The notes below the pieces were generated by a model, which worked only from the letters and a program-made list of their open reading frames with translations, made no database searches and was not told the origin of the DNA. This document shows, piece after piece, positions 1 through 11,573 of a stretch of 64,000 nucleotides of DNA. The DNA is from Amoebophrya sp. A120 (lineage: Eukaryota; Sar; Dinophyceae; Syndiniales; Amoebophryaceae). Each line of letters opens with the position of its first letter. Positions within the stretch are counted from its first letter, which is position 1. The position numbers were made by a program, and so were the translations under genes. The stretch spans positions 1,463,809 through 1,527,808 of the forward strand of contig CAJINV010000002.1 of assembly GCA_905178155.1 (NCBI GenBank). Direction: 5' to 3'.

Positions 1-3000
1 GGAAGCGGAAACGGAGGGCCCGGGCTCGGGGCGCCAGCGCTTTTTTCACACACATCGATCTGCGATCTCCACAAAGCTGCGGGCCCGCGCTCCCTCTGGC
101 CGCCTGGCAGAGTTGCATTAAGGATTCGAAGTGAAGCCACCGGGCTCAGGCCCCCCCGCCTGTCGTCGCTTGCAGACACAAACCGACCGGGGCCCCGCGG
201 CACGAGGACGAGCACCTCCGGCGCCATTATTGCATGGCAGCACGGCTGCGGCAGGCAGCCCCAGAGCGCCTGCGACTGTAGTTTTTCGTGATTTCCCGGT
301 CGTGACGGTCGAAAGTTGGGGGGAGCGGGGATGTTGGTGGAGTTGGTTGCAGTGTACTAGTACGTGGGGATGGTTTATTGTTTTCTGGTGCAGTTGCGCG
401 GAGCGTGTGGAGACCAACAGCGCTGGAGGAGCTAGAGCCCCCCGGCGAGAAATACGCAACAGAAGGCATCTTGGTGTTGGCGCCGCCCGCTTGACGTTGT
501 GCTAAAGCTAATGTAGCTAGATTATCGTATAATAGTAGACTGATCGCCAGGAACAACTAACTTCTACAGGTACGCATCTCAAAATGAGTACTTGTTTATG
601 TTTTTCCGCAGACTTTACAATTGCATACTGTCAGTTTGCGGAATTCCTCGTCACTCAACAAAAAAATCTGAGAAACAGGCACTCTAGCTACGCAAGTCCA
701 TAGCATCTCCCTTACACTCAAAAAGCACCGCAGGCTTGCTTCCTCCCACACAATCTTTCTCATCACTGACTCCCGGCCTCGACAACGACGCAACCTTAAT
801 TGAAACATCGGCGCAGACCACCGCCCACGCAACAAGAAAAGGAGCCCCACAGGAGAAATTAGTCGGGGAGCTGACCCATGAAGAGTCGGGGCGCAACCAT
901 GCCATGCAAAGTGCTGCGGCGAGCTACCGCTGCCGCGCCCACCACAGCTGCGCGGAACGAAGGTCGACCGAGCTGCGACCGACGGTCGGGCCTTCGTTGC
1001 GATCGCAGAACTCGGCCCGCTTTTGGTCGCGCCACTCCAGGTCCGGAACGCGGGTCGCGCGGCTGTTGTTTGGTTTTTGTTACAACGGGCACCACCCAGC
1101 CACCGCACGCCGGCGCGGCGAATGCAATAACCCTAGCCGGCAGTCCCGGCGCCGGGCCAGACGGCGAAAACAGCGCAGACCGGCCGCGGCGGGCCTGTGG
1201 GCGATGGCCCTGGGCTTCCGGGGCCTGCCAAAATGCCGAAGCGGAAACGGCGGGCCGTGGCCCGCCGGAAGCGTCTGCGGCTTACTTTGCCCGCGCCGGC
1301 CGGCGGGCTGTCCTCTGCGGGCGGCCATCGGTCCGCGCAGTCTTGCGCGTTTCCCAGTACTGGCAGGGCCGGAGTCGGGACAAACTCCTTTCGGGGGGGC
1401 TGTTCGCTGAAGTCTTCTTGAGATTCCAAAGCGCGGCGCCCGCAGAAGCCCAGGATAAAATGCCGGGCGCCGAAGTTCAGGCGCGGTTGCGCGCGCAAGC
1501 CTATCCACCCGGGCCACGCCGTGGCCCCTTCCTGTCGTAACTTACGGACGCAAGCCGACCGGGGCCACGCGGCGCGAGCCCTTCCGCCGCCATTCCGCCG
1601 GGCATGCAATATGCAACAGGTGGCATCTTGGTTGATGATGTCGTGCTTGTGCTATCGGTGGGGCCCCGCGTGTAATCAATATATAGGTGACTCGAATTTA
1701 TTGCCTTTGCATAGTTCTCATTTACCAACAAACCGTGCAACAAGCTCCACACATTCTCCGAGCACCTCTCCCACACTCAGAAGGCAGAAGGTCCTTGCTT
1801 GCTACTTACGGCTCCTCCCGCCGTCCACGACACCCACTAGACAGAAACACCGCCAAAAACAACCGCCTCTGCAGCGAGCAGGAAAGGAAGCCTCCTCACG
1901 AGATAAACAAGAAACAGAGCCGCCCAATGAGGGATAGGAGCTTAGCCTTCCGAAGTGCTGCGGCGAGCTACCGTTGCCGCGCCTGCCACAACGGCGGCCA
2001 AGGCAGGCTCAGCCGTAATAAATGGCCCCGAGAAGGGGGCCCCAGCCAATGTGTGACAACATTCTGGCAGGCGGCGCGACTGCCGCGCCAAAATGGCTGC
2101 GCCGAAGCCTTCGCCCTGCCTGGCTGCATGCAAACGGAAGGCATTGGCCGGCGGGCCGGAAGTGCGCGACGGCGGCATACTGCAATGGGGCGAAAACGCG
2201 GCCGGGTCTGCTGCGTCCGCGGGTCTCCGCGGCTTCGCCCTGCTCTATGGCGCTACGGGTATACGGCGCGGGCCGCCTGCACCATCGCCATGATTGATGA
2301 TAAGCGTGGCTTGTCCACTAGCCGGCCGGCCGGCCTCCTCCGACCTGCATGCACACGTCACGGAAGTCGCTGCTCGCTGGCGCCTTCCCGGCGGGCGGGG
2401 CAGCGCGCCAACAGCCCGGGCGAAGACCGTCGGCACCTACTGCACGCAAGCACCACCGCAGCCCCGCCAGAAGCCGAAGCGGCGCCGGCCGCGTCGAAAG
2501 CGCGCCGAGAACTTCTACTCTCGCCCAATTATTGAGAAAAACACGCACACACGCCCGGGGCCCAGTCCTGCACTTGGAGTTGACGAGCCGATACTAGACG
2601 AGGACGCCATGATTTGCAGACAGTGGCTGCCCGACAAGAAATGGTCCTAATTTTAGATTTGCATCTGCCCTTTTCGTCAATAAACGCGCCTTCTTCAGCT
2701 CCACAAAAACTTCTCACTTCTAGCACTTTCGGACGACTCATAGAACTGTCGCCCACCACTTAATCGCGCCCACCAGAGCACCAGGTCGGAGTATCCCTCC
2801 GTCACACTCTGACAGCAACTGCAGCTACGCTCACCTGGTCTACGCGTAAACTCGCTAAAAACTCAAATTCACAGCACTCACTCATGCTTAGTGAGTGAAC
2901 GAAGAAAATGAGGCCAAAAACCGTAAGTACCACGGCACAAAATTCACGCTCAAACAGCTGAATACTTTACAAACCTCACCAAAGAATAACATGCGGCGGC

Positions 3001-4674
3001 CGTAGCGGAAGCCCCGGCCGCGCTGTTACCGAACAGAGGCAACAGAGGATGGAGGCGCGACGGGCCGCGCGGTGCTGCGGCTGCGTGCCCATGCACAGCT
3101 AGGCGGCGCGTCGCCAAAAATGACGTCACCTAAAAGGCCCGCCACCGGGCTGTGAGACCAGCCACGCGTCGCCCCGTGCGGGAAAAGCGACAAGGGCCGC
3201 GCCGGCCTGGGCGCGCGCCGCCCGAGCCAGCGAAGAGAAGACGGACGAGGCCAGGCGCGCGCGGGCTTTCCGGCCAGTCGTATGTAGTAGGGGGCGGCCC
3301 CGCCGGGGCCGGGCGCTCAATGAAATCCGGGCCCGCCATCTTTCGGCGGCGTTGGCGGGTTTAACGGCAACGGCGCCGCGGGTTCCCGTCTGTAAATTTT
3401 GGCTGCCGCAGGTTGCACGACGTCGATCGAAGAGGCCGGCGGAGATCGGGGCCCACGCGGACGGTGCTCGAGGTGCCTGAGTGTGCTACTAGGCACCACC
3501 GGCACAAAATTTACTCGGGACGCGATATGCACGGGCGTAACCCCGGCACAAACAGCGTCAGCTAACGCTTGATTTTGGTGAAACAAACGCAACAAGCCAA
3601 TATCAAATGAAGTTGCACACTCCAGTTGCTCTCAATTCTCCAACTCCAGTTCCCCTCCAACAGAAAAACAAAGCACTCTTCAACAGCCTGCTGTTCGTTA
3701 TTGCTCAAAGAGAGAGTCAGCCCTCAAACCAGCGCCCGGTGCTCGAACAACAAAACCCAATCTCCAAAAGCCTTTCTCCACGACCGTTCTGATGTGTCCA
3801 GTTAGGGACACTGCTACTCGACTTTTTGAATATGTAATTTTTTTTGCTCTTATCGTTTTTTGTTTTTTTTTGCTTTTATCGCTTTTTTGACTGCTTTTTG
3901 CTCTTGAGGGTTTTTTCTTTTCTGGAACGGAGATTCCTCGGTTTTACTGTCAAACTGCTTCTTCATCCTCAAGCTCATGTCGTAGTGTACTTGTACTTCA
4001 CTTCTTCAAAAATTGGCTCTTCACTGCTTTCCAAAACTGCGTCAACAAAAAATGAACTGCGTGTATTAATGATGTGGTCGGGATGAAGCTGGTGGCTTTC
4101 GTGCTGGTGGTTCGTCAAAAACTTTTCTGGTGCTTCTTCTTTTCCTCCAAAACTGTGTCAAATGAGATTCCTCTGCTGAAGATTTGGTGGTCGGGATGGT
4201 GGTGATGGTGTGGCGATGCTGCTGGTGCTACTTCATGTCGAAAAACTTCTTAATATCGCTTGCATGTACGTCGTGCATCGAACTTCTTCTTTGTGGGTGT
4301 GTTTGATGATGGGTAAGGGACTGGATGGTAAGTATGACGTATCTTCGCTGGTAACTCACTGTTATTCAAAAAACCAAATCGTGGCTCGGAGTCTCAGTGG
4401 TGATGGATTCCTTTGTTCTTCAGTTGTCTGGATGCCTGGCGGCGAAACTTCTTGCTGCTGCTCTGGTCGTCTACCTTTGCAGGAGCTTCTTCAAAAACGT
4501 GCTTTACGCCAAAATCTTCTGTCACAAAAACTTCTGTTGCTGTCATGGTGGTACTGATCTCTTTCAAAACTTGCTTTATTTCCGGTTACCAAAATGAAAA
4601 TTCCAATTCGTCCATCGCTTTATTATCTTCTTCAGAACAAGCGGTTGGGACGACTGTTGTTCCATTGCGAATCA
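1..4674. other. Intergenic DNA with G+C-rich islands and a T-rich stretch
   Basis: I see no gene I can support here. G+C-rich blocks (roughly 900-1560, 1950-2500 and 3000-3560) alternate with more balanced DNA. In the G+C-rich blocks reading frames are open on both strands only because stop codons are scarce; their translations are R/A/P/G-rich and look unlike proteins. Around 3837-3925 the plus strand is T-rich. From about 4090 to 4670 there are loosely repeated words of the CTTCTTCAAAAAC and GGTGGT kind, which would be downstream (3' side) of the minus-strand gene ending at 4675. Confidence 0.6.
910..1983 (+). repeat. Direct repeat pair of a 30-bp G+C-rich word
   Basis: The 30 bp at 910-939 recur at 1954-1983 with one mismatch; both begin AGTGCTGCGGCGAGC. 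Around 165-215 and 1549-1600 a second pair shares the core GACCGGGGCC, each followed downstream by a related word near 449 and 1612 containing CAACAG and GGCATCTTGG. The layout suggests a diverged duplication of a G+C-rich repeat unit of about 1-1.4 kb. Confidence 0.55.
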
Positions 4675-6591
4675 TTAGCAGCTGATCTTGCACCGCTCCA
4701 TCCCCGCCGGTGCACACATGCTGTTGCTCTGCAACTGAAATAAATTCTGCTTCTTCATCTTGCCAAAGCCGAAACTAAACCCCTGCGAGAACTTGACCTT
4801 GCCCCGCTGGTTCGTGGGCGACGTCGAGCAGCTGGAGACAGTACTAGTCGTGCTCTTACTCGACCCCATCGACGCCCTCTCGCTTCCCGACGACCAGGCA
4901 GTGGATTGGGTCTGTTCAGAGGAAACAGAAATCCGCTTGATGGTCGGATCATTGGTGTTCAACTGTGCGAAATCGGTTCTGTCAATAGTACCACGACGAG
5001 CAGCTGTCCGCTTTGTTGTTTTTCCACCGGCAGCACCAATGATGCACGACAACCAGGTGCTGGACCTCTTCTTCGCAGGAGCCACTGGCTTGAAAAATTC
5101 TTCTTGTTGTCCCGAGGAAACGTTTTTCCTCGCATCGGCCGCGGAAGTGTCGTGGTGGTCAAACGCCGTCGCAGCAGTTCCTTCCGTCGCAGTGGTAGAA
5201 GTCGTTGTGGTCTTGGATTTACTCAACAATTCCACGGTAGCGCCGTTGTTCTCGAACGCAGAAGATTCTTCAAAAGCCGACGCTGTCAGTGTGGCTGTCA
5301 ATGTCGCCGGCATGTTGTCAACGAAATCTTCGCCGCCGCGGTGAAATGTAGTTTGGGTCGCTGATGTAGACGTACTTCTATTCGTACCACTACTCGGTCG
5401 CACGAACAATCGCTTGTGTTCATCCACCGGACCAGGATGGCACACCGGTCGCTGTTGCTTCGGTTGCCGCAGCGGTTTTTTGGTCGACGAGGACGACGTC
5501 GAGGAACCCCCAAGAAACAACGGCTCCACTTTTTCCTCACAAACGACGCGGGGGATGTGCAGCAAGGTAGGCGGTGCAAGAACGTTGTCCTTCTGCGACG
5601 AGATGCCTTGTGCGTAAGCTGGGACCAAAATGCTCAAATCATCGGTGTACAACATTTGCTGGTGGGGCATCTTCGAACTGTAGTTGTTGTTCCTCGTGGT
5701 GGTTGACAAGAAACCAGAGGAGCTAGAGGAAGCCGTCGTGAGGACCGACGATGAACCAGTAGAGGCGGCAGATTTGTTTTCCGTCGTGGCAGTGGAGGTT
5801 TTCGACAGAGTCTTCGTGTTCGCCGACATAATCACTTCCGAAAACAATTTCACCTCGCCCTCGCTTACGTTTCTCCCACGCTGTAACGGCAGGAACGGCT
5901 CGTGGATCATCTTGTTTCCTCCGACCAGCGGTCGGGTCCGCACTTTTGCGCGCAGATCCTTCTTGGCAGCACCGTAGGTCGTGTAGAGAATTGTATTTTC
6001 TCCATCTTCCTTCATACCGTGTTCGACGTCTTCGACGGGGGGCAGCTTTTGCAGACGTTCTTGTTGACCACCAGCTGAGCTTTTCGATTTGGGAAAGGAC
6101 TTCGTCGTGTTGATCGAGGCATCATGATCCGTCGTTTCCATCGTGATTTCCCCTTCGTCGATCTTCCCCCTTGGCGCCGCCAGGCAACCTGCGAAGTAGA
6201 GATCATGACCGGTTTGATGTCCAGAGACCACGCCGGTGGAAGTAGCAGACGAGTTCTTCTGGGACGTCGTCGAGCCACTCTTCGCAGGGGTCAACATCTT
6301 TTTCTGAACGATGCGGGGATCGTTCTCAGTCGTACCACCAAACTGCAGCTCCGGCTCCATGTTTAGGGCCTGGGAGTGTAACAGGCTGCAGTCGTGGTCC
6401 ATGTCGACCATTTCTTCCTTTTGGTCCGCCAAAGGAGCCGCAGGGGAAAAAGCTGCATCGTGGTTCCCAACTGCATCGCAAATTTGCTCTTCCTCTGCAA
6501 CCGTGCCGTAGTCGTCTTCCTCGCACACGGCCGGCATTGGCATCTCGACCTCCTCCGGGTCAATAACAGAAGAGGACGAAACGGATCCCAT
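4675..6591 (-). CDS. Ser/Thr-rich low-complexity protein, possibly N-myristoylated
   Basis: Single open frame ending in TAA at 4675. The frame is open to 6681, but I prefer the ATG at 6591: it gives MGSVSS, which fits the N-myristoylation pattern (Gly2, Ser6), and it is followed by an acidic stretch. The 638-residue product is rich in S, T, K and N. It has long Ser/Thr runs, a basic Lys/Arg-Pro stretch in the middle, and a C-terminal half with WLSCIIGAAGG followed by basic residues. No catalytic motif or transmembrane helix is evident. It contains no introner. The function is unknown; a membrane-tethered, heavily phosphorylated scaffold would fit but is a guess. A start at 6681 would add 30 hydrophobic/polar residues and remove the myristoylation signal. 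Confidence 0.65.
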   Translation of the reverse strand: MGSVSSSSVIDPEEVEMPMPAVCEEDDYGTVAEEEQICDAVGNHDAAFSPAAPLADQKEEMVDMDHDCSLLHSQALNMEPELQFGGTTENDPRIVQKKMLTPAKSGSTTSQKNSSATSTGVVSGHQTGHDLYFAGCLAAPRGKIDEGEITMETTDHDASINTTKSFPKSKSSAGGQQERLQKLPPVEDVEHGMKEDGENTILYTTYGAAKKDLRAKVRTRPLVGGNKMIHEPFLPLQRGRNVSEGEVKLFSEVIMSANTKTLSKTSTATTENKSAASTGSSSVLTTASSSSSGFLSTTTRNNNYSSKMPHQQMLYTDDLSILVPAYAQGISSQKDNVLAPPTLLHIPRVVCEEKVEPLFLGGSSTSSSSTKKPLRQPKQQRPVCHPGPVDEHKRLFVRPSSGTNRSTSTSATQTTFHRGGEDFVDNMPATLTATLTASAFEESSAFENNGATVELLSKSKTTTTSTTATEGTAATAFDHHDTSAADARKNVSSGQQEEFFKPVAPAKKRSSTWLSCIIGAAGGKTTKRTAARRGTIDRTDFAQLNTNDPTIKRISVSSEQTQSTAWSSGSERASMGSSKSTTSTVSSCSTSPTNQRGKVKFSQGFSFGFGKMKKQNLFQLQSNSMCAPAGMERCKISC

Positions 6592-7001
6592 TGTAGTGAC
6601 TTTAGGTGTCAAACGGGTGGTTGATGAAGGTGAAAAAGGTGGGATTATACTTGTGAACAAGATAGGGTCAAAAAGTCTCAAACTTGAGAAATGCGGAATA
6701 AGTTTGTAGGTACTTTACAATTGCGATGCGCAAAAGTTGTCAAAGCGACGAGAGGATGTATCAGTATCAGACAAAAGGTTGTATAATGAATTTATTAGAA
6801 AAATTGTTGTTTCTCAAAATGGAAAGTTGACTTTAGATTGTCAAAACAAAAAACCGCACTGGAACCAGGTTCGTTTTTGTAATGTCATATGAAGGGAGTT
6901 CAGGTAGCACGACGCACATCACCAGCTATTTGCCAAACCAATCATGATGATCCCACGACACACGAAAGTGATACTTACTACGACCCAATACCGAAATTGG
7001 A

Positions 7002-7039
7002 GCCGACTTGGAGAAACCAAACTGTTTCTCCAAGTCGGC
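7002..7039. repeat. Perfect 16-bp hairpin
   Basis: GCCGACTTGGAGAAAC at 7002-7017 is followed by a 6-nt loop and its exact reverse complement at 7024-7039. It lies upstream (5' side) of the minus-strand gene that starts at 6591. Confidence 0.8.
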
Positions 7040-7529
7040 ATATTCACACAAAACGACTGAGATTCTTATTCTAAATACGAAGTATGGCACCGACAAACTT
7101 TATCACACGCCCTTTTCGATTTCACGCGACGACTTGTCGTACAAGGATGACTTTCCCCAGATCTATGGCTCTGCCGATCCATCGTGCACATCTACGGTTG
7201 AAGGAAACGACTCTGCTAGTGCTACGATTATGAGTATATATTGAGACAGATCACCTTAGTATCAGTTGCTGTTTTGTTTTTTTATTCAGATCACCTGACA
7301 TCACGACCAATCTTGTGGTAGAAAACAGAAATCGATACTGGAAAGACATGGCTGATTGTCGTGGGAGGGGTGCCTCTATCAGCAAGAAACTTGGAGACCC
7401 AGGCAGACAGCGCCTGGGCATACAGGTGGGCGAGACAGAACGCAACGGGCAACGGCTACGGCAGAACGCCCCTCCCGCTCCGGCGCCGCTAACTTTATCT
7501 GAGAGGCGCGAAGGGGATATCAATCAATC

Positions 7530-9060
7530 TATCACTCAAAGCGCGCCGGCCGGCAGCAGATTCTCCGGCGCAAACGAGCGAAGCGAGCGAGCGTCGGGCC
7601 GCTTGTTGCCCTTGGTATTTGAGACACCAACCACCAACCAGCGAGGGCCGCAGGCGCATCGCTAACGGGGGCGGCGGAGGTGGTGGGCGCCGACGCGGGG
7701 CATCGTCGCCATCGCTGCGGCCCCTCAGCCATCGGCGCGCTCTATCTTTTGTCCCAGTTGGCCGCGGGCCGAAAGCGCACGGCCTCCGCGCGCCGCGCTT
7801 CTCTTCAAGCCAGGCGGCGGCCCCGGGGCGGCGACGGGTGCGAAGCAGTAGAGGCGGCCCATCAACTCCGTGCTACCATCCTCGACCCCGAGCGCGCCCA
7901 TCTTGCATCGGCCTCAGGTCGGGTGGGAGGTGAGGAGATGCGCCCCTTTACCAGGAAGCGGCTGGGGCTAAGGCTTTGGCGGCGCCGACCTCGGCGGAGG
8001 CAAGAACCTGCCGCGGCCTTGCCGCAGCCGCACCGCCATCGCTCGCGCTCCTGTGCGCCGGCTTCCCCCGTGGCCAAGCACCTGCGTGCGCCGCGCCCTT
8101 CCCGGGCCTGCCCGCTGCTAATTCGCCGCGCCGGCCTTCCCGGGCTCCGCGGGGTCGTACCGCGACAACAGGGGGCCGGGCTCGGCGATACGGAACGGCA
8201 GCAGCATTCTTCTCGGCACAAACCCGCTCGCGCCGTCGTAGGCCACTGGGGTAATGATACCAACGCACCCCTTCCTGCCTTGGTAGGCGCGGCACTTTTC
8301 GACCGCGCCGCCCTCTGCTTTCCCCCCCGCCGGGCCCGCCCTTTTCATTCGCCCGGCAGCCCCGGCCCGCGTCAGTTCGCCACCGCCGTCCTTCCACAAC
8401 AGGGGCCCAATCTGCTGCGTGCGCCTGCCTTCGGCCGGCATGTTCTGCGTACAAATGTGGAGCCAAGCGAAATCCCCCCTGGGATCTCCGCGCAAACCCA
8501 TCAAAGGGCCGCCTGCCTGCAATGCTTCGCCCAAGTGCTTCCTTCTCCATCGGCTGCCCACCCTCCCCGATTTCGCGACGGATTTTGCAGCGGATCCCCC
8601 CGGGGGCGGGCCGTTGCCCCGCCGCCGGCTCCAGGCTTGGGGCGCCTGCTGATATATTGACGGGCGCGCGGCATAGGGAAAGGGGCCCGCGTAGCCCCGC
8701 CGACGTTTGTTTGCGCCGCTTTGTTCCGCGCGAAGTTCCTCCCTGGCACCAGGCCCAAGAAGGTGGCCCGCCGGTCCTTTGGGGGCGGCACCTGGTGGCG
8801 CCCTTCCGCCCAAGAGGGCTCAAGGCCCCCCCCTGGGAAGTAATTCAAGCACCTAGGCCGCGGGCGGGCCGGCGGGCACTGCCCCGGTGGGCAGCTCCCG
8901 CCGGGTGACTGCTCTGGCGGGCGCTGTTCCGGTGGGCGCTCCGGCCGCGGCGCTAGGCCCGAAAACACACGCCCCCCCATGTCGCAGACCACTGGCGCGC
9001 CCGAATGGCCCGGGCGCGCCACCTGTATCCGTTCGCCCGGTCGTGCGCCCTGCGTTTTTG
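7530..9060. other. G+C-rich intergenic island
   Basis: A sharply bounded block dominated by G and C between two minus-strand genes. Frames are open on both strands at once, and the translations are R/P/A/G-rich with no coherent protein character, so I do not call genes. It shares short words with other islands, for example CCGGCTCCAGGCTT near 8627, also near 23917 inside the 23.9-25.0 kb island. An AT interruption (GATATATTGACG) occurs near 8650. Confidence 0.6.
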
Positions 9061-9682
9061 TTTTTTTGCAAAATCTGTTTGAACGAAAAAACAAAAACGC
9101 ATTCGCGGCTTGATCAAAAACGCCGCGCTTGTCGAAAACAATGCAGGATCCTCGTACAAAACCTTCAGTGCCAATCTTTTTGATCTAGTCGAGGAACACA
9201 AATGCAGGCTGGGTCGAACAATGCCGCAAACAAAGGCCGACAATTTCTCCAACGATGATACTTCTGCTGCTTCATCTTTCAAAAAACGCAAATACTTCAA
9301 CTTCAATATCACACTCAGCAATACATGTGGACTTCGGCTTCGTGCGTTGCGTCACAACATCATGTCACGTAGAACGAGAAATCTCAGTGAATACATGTGT
9401 TAACTCAAACGCATCAGCAACTGCTTCTCTTTCTCGCAAGAAGCTTCGCAAAAGGGTGTTGTGTAATCAAGTACCTAACTTGCCTCGGAGTTTTTAGCCT
9501 CATCCACCAGTCGTGTAGTTCGAAGAAAACAAAACTAGAAAGAGAAGCGGCAATCTTGTTCATCTTCTACCGAAATTGCAACTAATGAATGCATCTAAAC
9601 TTGCGATCAATAGAAGTGCTCTTCCACGACCGAGCGCCACCAAAAAAACTCCTGGATAATATCTTCCTCATTTTGTTCTTCT

Positions 9683-10222
9683 TCACACCTTCGGCTCAAT
9701 TCTCAAGGCCACCAAGGAAGCCCTGGCTGGTAAGGCGCTGAGATCTTCGGTACTGCCGCCCTCGAGAGGAACGACGGCTGCGACGTCCTCCTCGCCACCC
9801 TGTTCTTCGTGAACGCCCAGGGAAGTCGACCCGCGCCGCCGATGTTCGGTTACACCCCCGTGCGAGGACTGCTCGGTTGTGCGGCCGCTCAAGTCGCTCG
9901 ACCTCTCGTGGGACTTTTCGTCTCGCCGAGGCTGGTAGTTTGCAGAAGATCCATGATTCCTCCGTGGTGACATTAGTCCCGAGGAATTTGATTGACTGGT
10001 TCGGCGTCCAGAACTAGTGTGTCCCGTGCAATAGCGAGGACTACTACTCCCGTGTTGTTGGCCACGACGCCCGCCGCTTTGACTCGTCCTTCGTCCCGAG
10101 GTAGTTTGGGACGATAACATCACCCCATCACCCGCACTGCCCTCGCGCTGGTTGTGATGGGAAAGATGAGAATGTTGAGTCTGATACACATCGCGTAGGA
10201 TGGCGGACCGGCTGGACATCAT
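9683..10222 (-). CDS. Small Ser/Arg/Gly-rich protein, unknown function
   Basis: A 179-residue open frame beginning MMSSRSAILRD and ending ARASLVALRIEPKV. The middle is low complexity with H, Q, S, R and G and repeated SGRRTSQS-type words. A Glu/Gly-rich stretch precedes the C-terminus. No domain recognised. It lies downstream of the single-pass membrane gene in the same orientation. It could be the last exon of a longer gene, because the interval 10223-10629 also has an open, protein-like frame. Confidence is moderate because the composition is biased. Confidence 0.45.
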   Translation of the reverse strand: MMSSRSAILRDVYQTQHSHLSHHNQREGSAGDGVMLSSQTTSGRRTSQSGGRRGQQHGSSSPRYCTGHTSSGRRTSQSNSSGLMSPRRNHGSSANYQPRRDEKSHERSSDLSGRTTEQSSHGGVTEHRRRGSTSLGVHEEQGGEEDVAAVVPLEGGSTEDLSALPARASLVALRIEPKV

Positions 10223-10359
10223 CGATGCGTCGGTTGTTTTTATCTATCCTGGGGAAAAATCTAGTTGACGTAGTACTCACAACGAACTTCTACCCCAATG
10301 AATTCTCATGCTTATGATTCGCATCTGAAGCAGAAAATTTGGAACAATGATACGCAATT

Positions 10360-10629
10360 CTAGTTGTGCTGTTGTGGCATGATTTGTATCCTTTGTATAA
10401 AGAATGCAGCAGCAGCTGCAAGCAGGATAAGCACGCAGATGTTGGCCTTGTGACGATGCCCATGTTGACCGCACAAAAAATAAGGCCAACGCGTCGCACT
10501 AGGGTGCTGCCGATTAGCTAGAAACTTGCATATGCGTGACTTCCACCAAGAAAGCGTCTTGGTCTGTGTTGGGTACGTAAGTTCCCAACGTGATCGATTG
10601 CCTATGGGGTCGTCGTAAGCAATACGTAT
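10360..10629 (-). CDS. Protein-like open frame directly behind an in-frame TAA, with a membrane span
   Basis: Immediately after the TAA at 10630-10632 that ends the gene upstream, the same frame stays open for 89 codons to a TAG at 10360. The translation is protein-like rather than low complexity. It has a Trp/Arg/Cys-containing middle (SWWKSRICKF, ATRWPYFLCG) and then a hydrophobic stretch NICVLILLAAAAAFFI near the end. There is no ATG near its beginning. It may be a C-terminal extension reached by readthrough, an exon whose intron I cannot place, or chance. I see the open frame; its expression is conjecture. Confidence 0.25.
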   Translation of the reverse strand: MRIAYDDPIGNRSRWELTYPTQTKTLSWWKSRICKFLANRQHPSATRWPYFLCGQHGHRHKANICVLILLAAAAAFFIQRIQIMPQQHN

Positions 10630-11573
10630 TTAATTTCCTCGGGATATCTCCATTGTGGACGGCTTTATCGTCGACCCGGCGGGGGTTGTGATCGGCGAGG
10701 TCGGCGAGAACGCAACACTACGCAAAGAAAATGTAGAACCTACTGCACCCGGGGTAGTAGGTGCAGACACGGTCGCAGTTCGTCGTTCTACATCCGCATC
10801 CCGCCCGCCACCTATGATCTGAATCTGCTCCAAAGTAGCTCCCGGTGGGCCCGTGGTTCTACTGTCAACCACCCGGGTACTAGTTCCACCCGTGCCCGTG
10901 CCCCACCGCTCTTGGATGATTTTGTCGTCCCTCCATTTCCAAATGCAAATCCCCACGAATGCGACGCTGACGACGTATCAAATGCAAACATGTCTGGGTC
11001 TGGAGGAGTCATGCTGCTTTTGCATGGCACCGAAGGTCTGGTATGGGAATTCTAGCATCACAGGTCTCGAGAAGCTTCCGCAATGCCGAATCCGCATGAC
11101 AAATGCCCCATTTTGGTGACAAAAGGTGGGAAATTTTTGCTGCCTGTGCATGAGAGATCTTTATGTGTTGTGAAATGCGCATCACAAGTTCCGACTCTTC
11201 CAGACCCAGACATATTTGCAATGCATACCACGGCGATGATGACGAAAAAATAGGTCATGTCCACCGCCGCGGTGAAGCCTTGACTGTCTTCGCCTTCCAC
11301 GTGGATCGTGTCCTGGTGGCCTTGCTCCGCGTGCTGGTGCTGAGTCACGTCGGCGTGGGCTAAGGCTGGTCGTACAAGTAGTGCAACTAGTATCGGGGCG
11401 ATGTTGAGTACTAGCTGGAGTTGGGTTGCTGCGAGGGGAAATGTTGAAGAGGCGCATTTCAACTTTTGGGTCGCGGAAGAAATTTTTGAAATCGCACTGC
11501 CTGAAGATGTTCCCTGCCGCGGCGGTCCACAAGGGCGAGGCGGCCGCATCGCTGGTGCAGCAAGGGCAACCAT
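10630..11573 (-). CDS. Single-pass membrane protein, transmembrane helix split by an introner
   Basis: Exons 11573-11233 and 10975-10630, joined by removing the element at 10976-11227 plus one copy of its flanking repeat, give exactly 228 residues. The protein starts MVALAAPAMRPPRP. A hydrophobic segment ending RPALAHA, around residues 45-65, looks like a signal peptide or first anchor with a cleavage-like AHA. Then comes a His/Glu/Gln-rich lumenal stretch and a strong transmembrane helix. The insertion falls inside that helix: upstream exon FFVIIAVV, downstream SVAFVGICIWKW, continuous after removal. A Lys/Arg/Asp stop-transfer and a Thr/Pro/Gly-rich tail follow. The open frame runs further 5' to 11771, but the ATG at 11573 gives the sensible N-terminus. 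Topology suggests a type I membrane protein; the function is unknown. Confidence 0.7.
10976..11227. mobile_element. Family 1 introner, copy A
   Basis: Starts TATCAAATGCAAA and ends TTTGCAATGCATA, with inner inverted repeats ATGTCTGGGTCTGGA / TCCAGACCCAGACAT. Flanks CGACG (10971-10975) and CCACG (11228-11232) match at 4 of 5 bases. Removing the element plus one flank keeps the frame. Neither possible cut gives GT-AG ends on the coding (minus) strand. Confidence 0.85.

Noticed and set aside
2906-2945. Possible spliced-leader RNA gene (GGCCAAAAACCGTAAGTACC)
   Set aside because: Only a loose resemblance to the dinoflagellate leader; the conserved order of its bases is not matched.
7008-7244. Plus-strand frame of 78 residues
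   Set aside because: Runs through the 16-bp hairpin, has no recognisable motif and lies on the strand with no other gene.
7680-8823. Overlapping 326- and 291-residue frames on opposite strands
   Set aside because: Both lie in a G+C-rich island where stop codons are rare; Arg/Pro/Ala-rich products with no domain.
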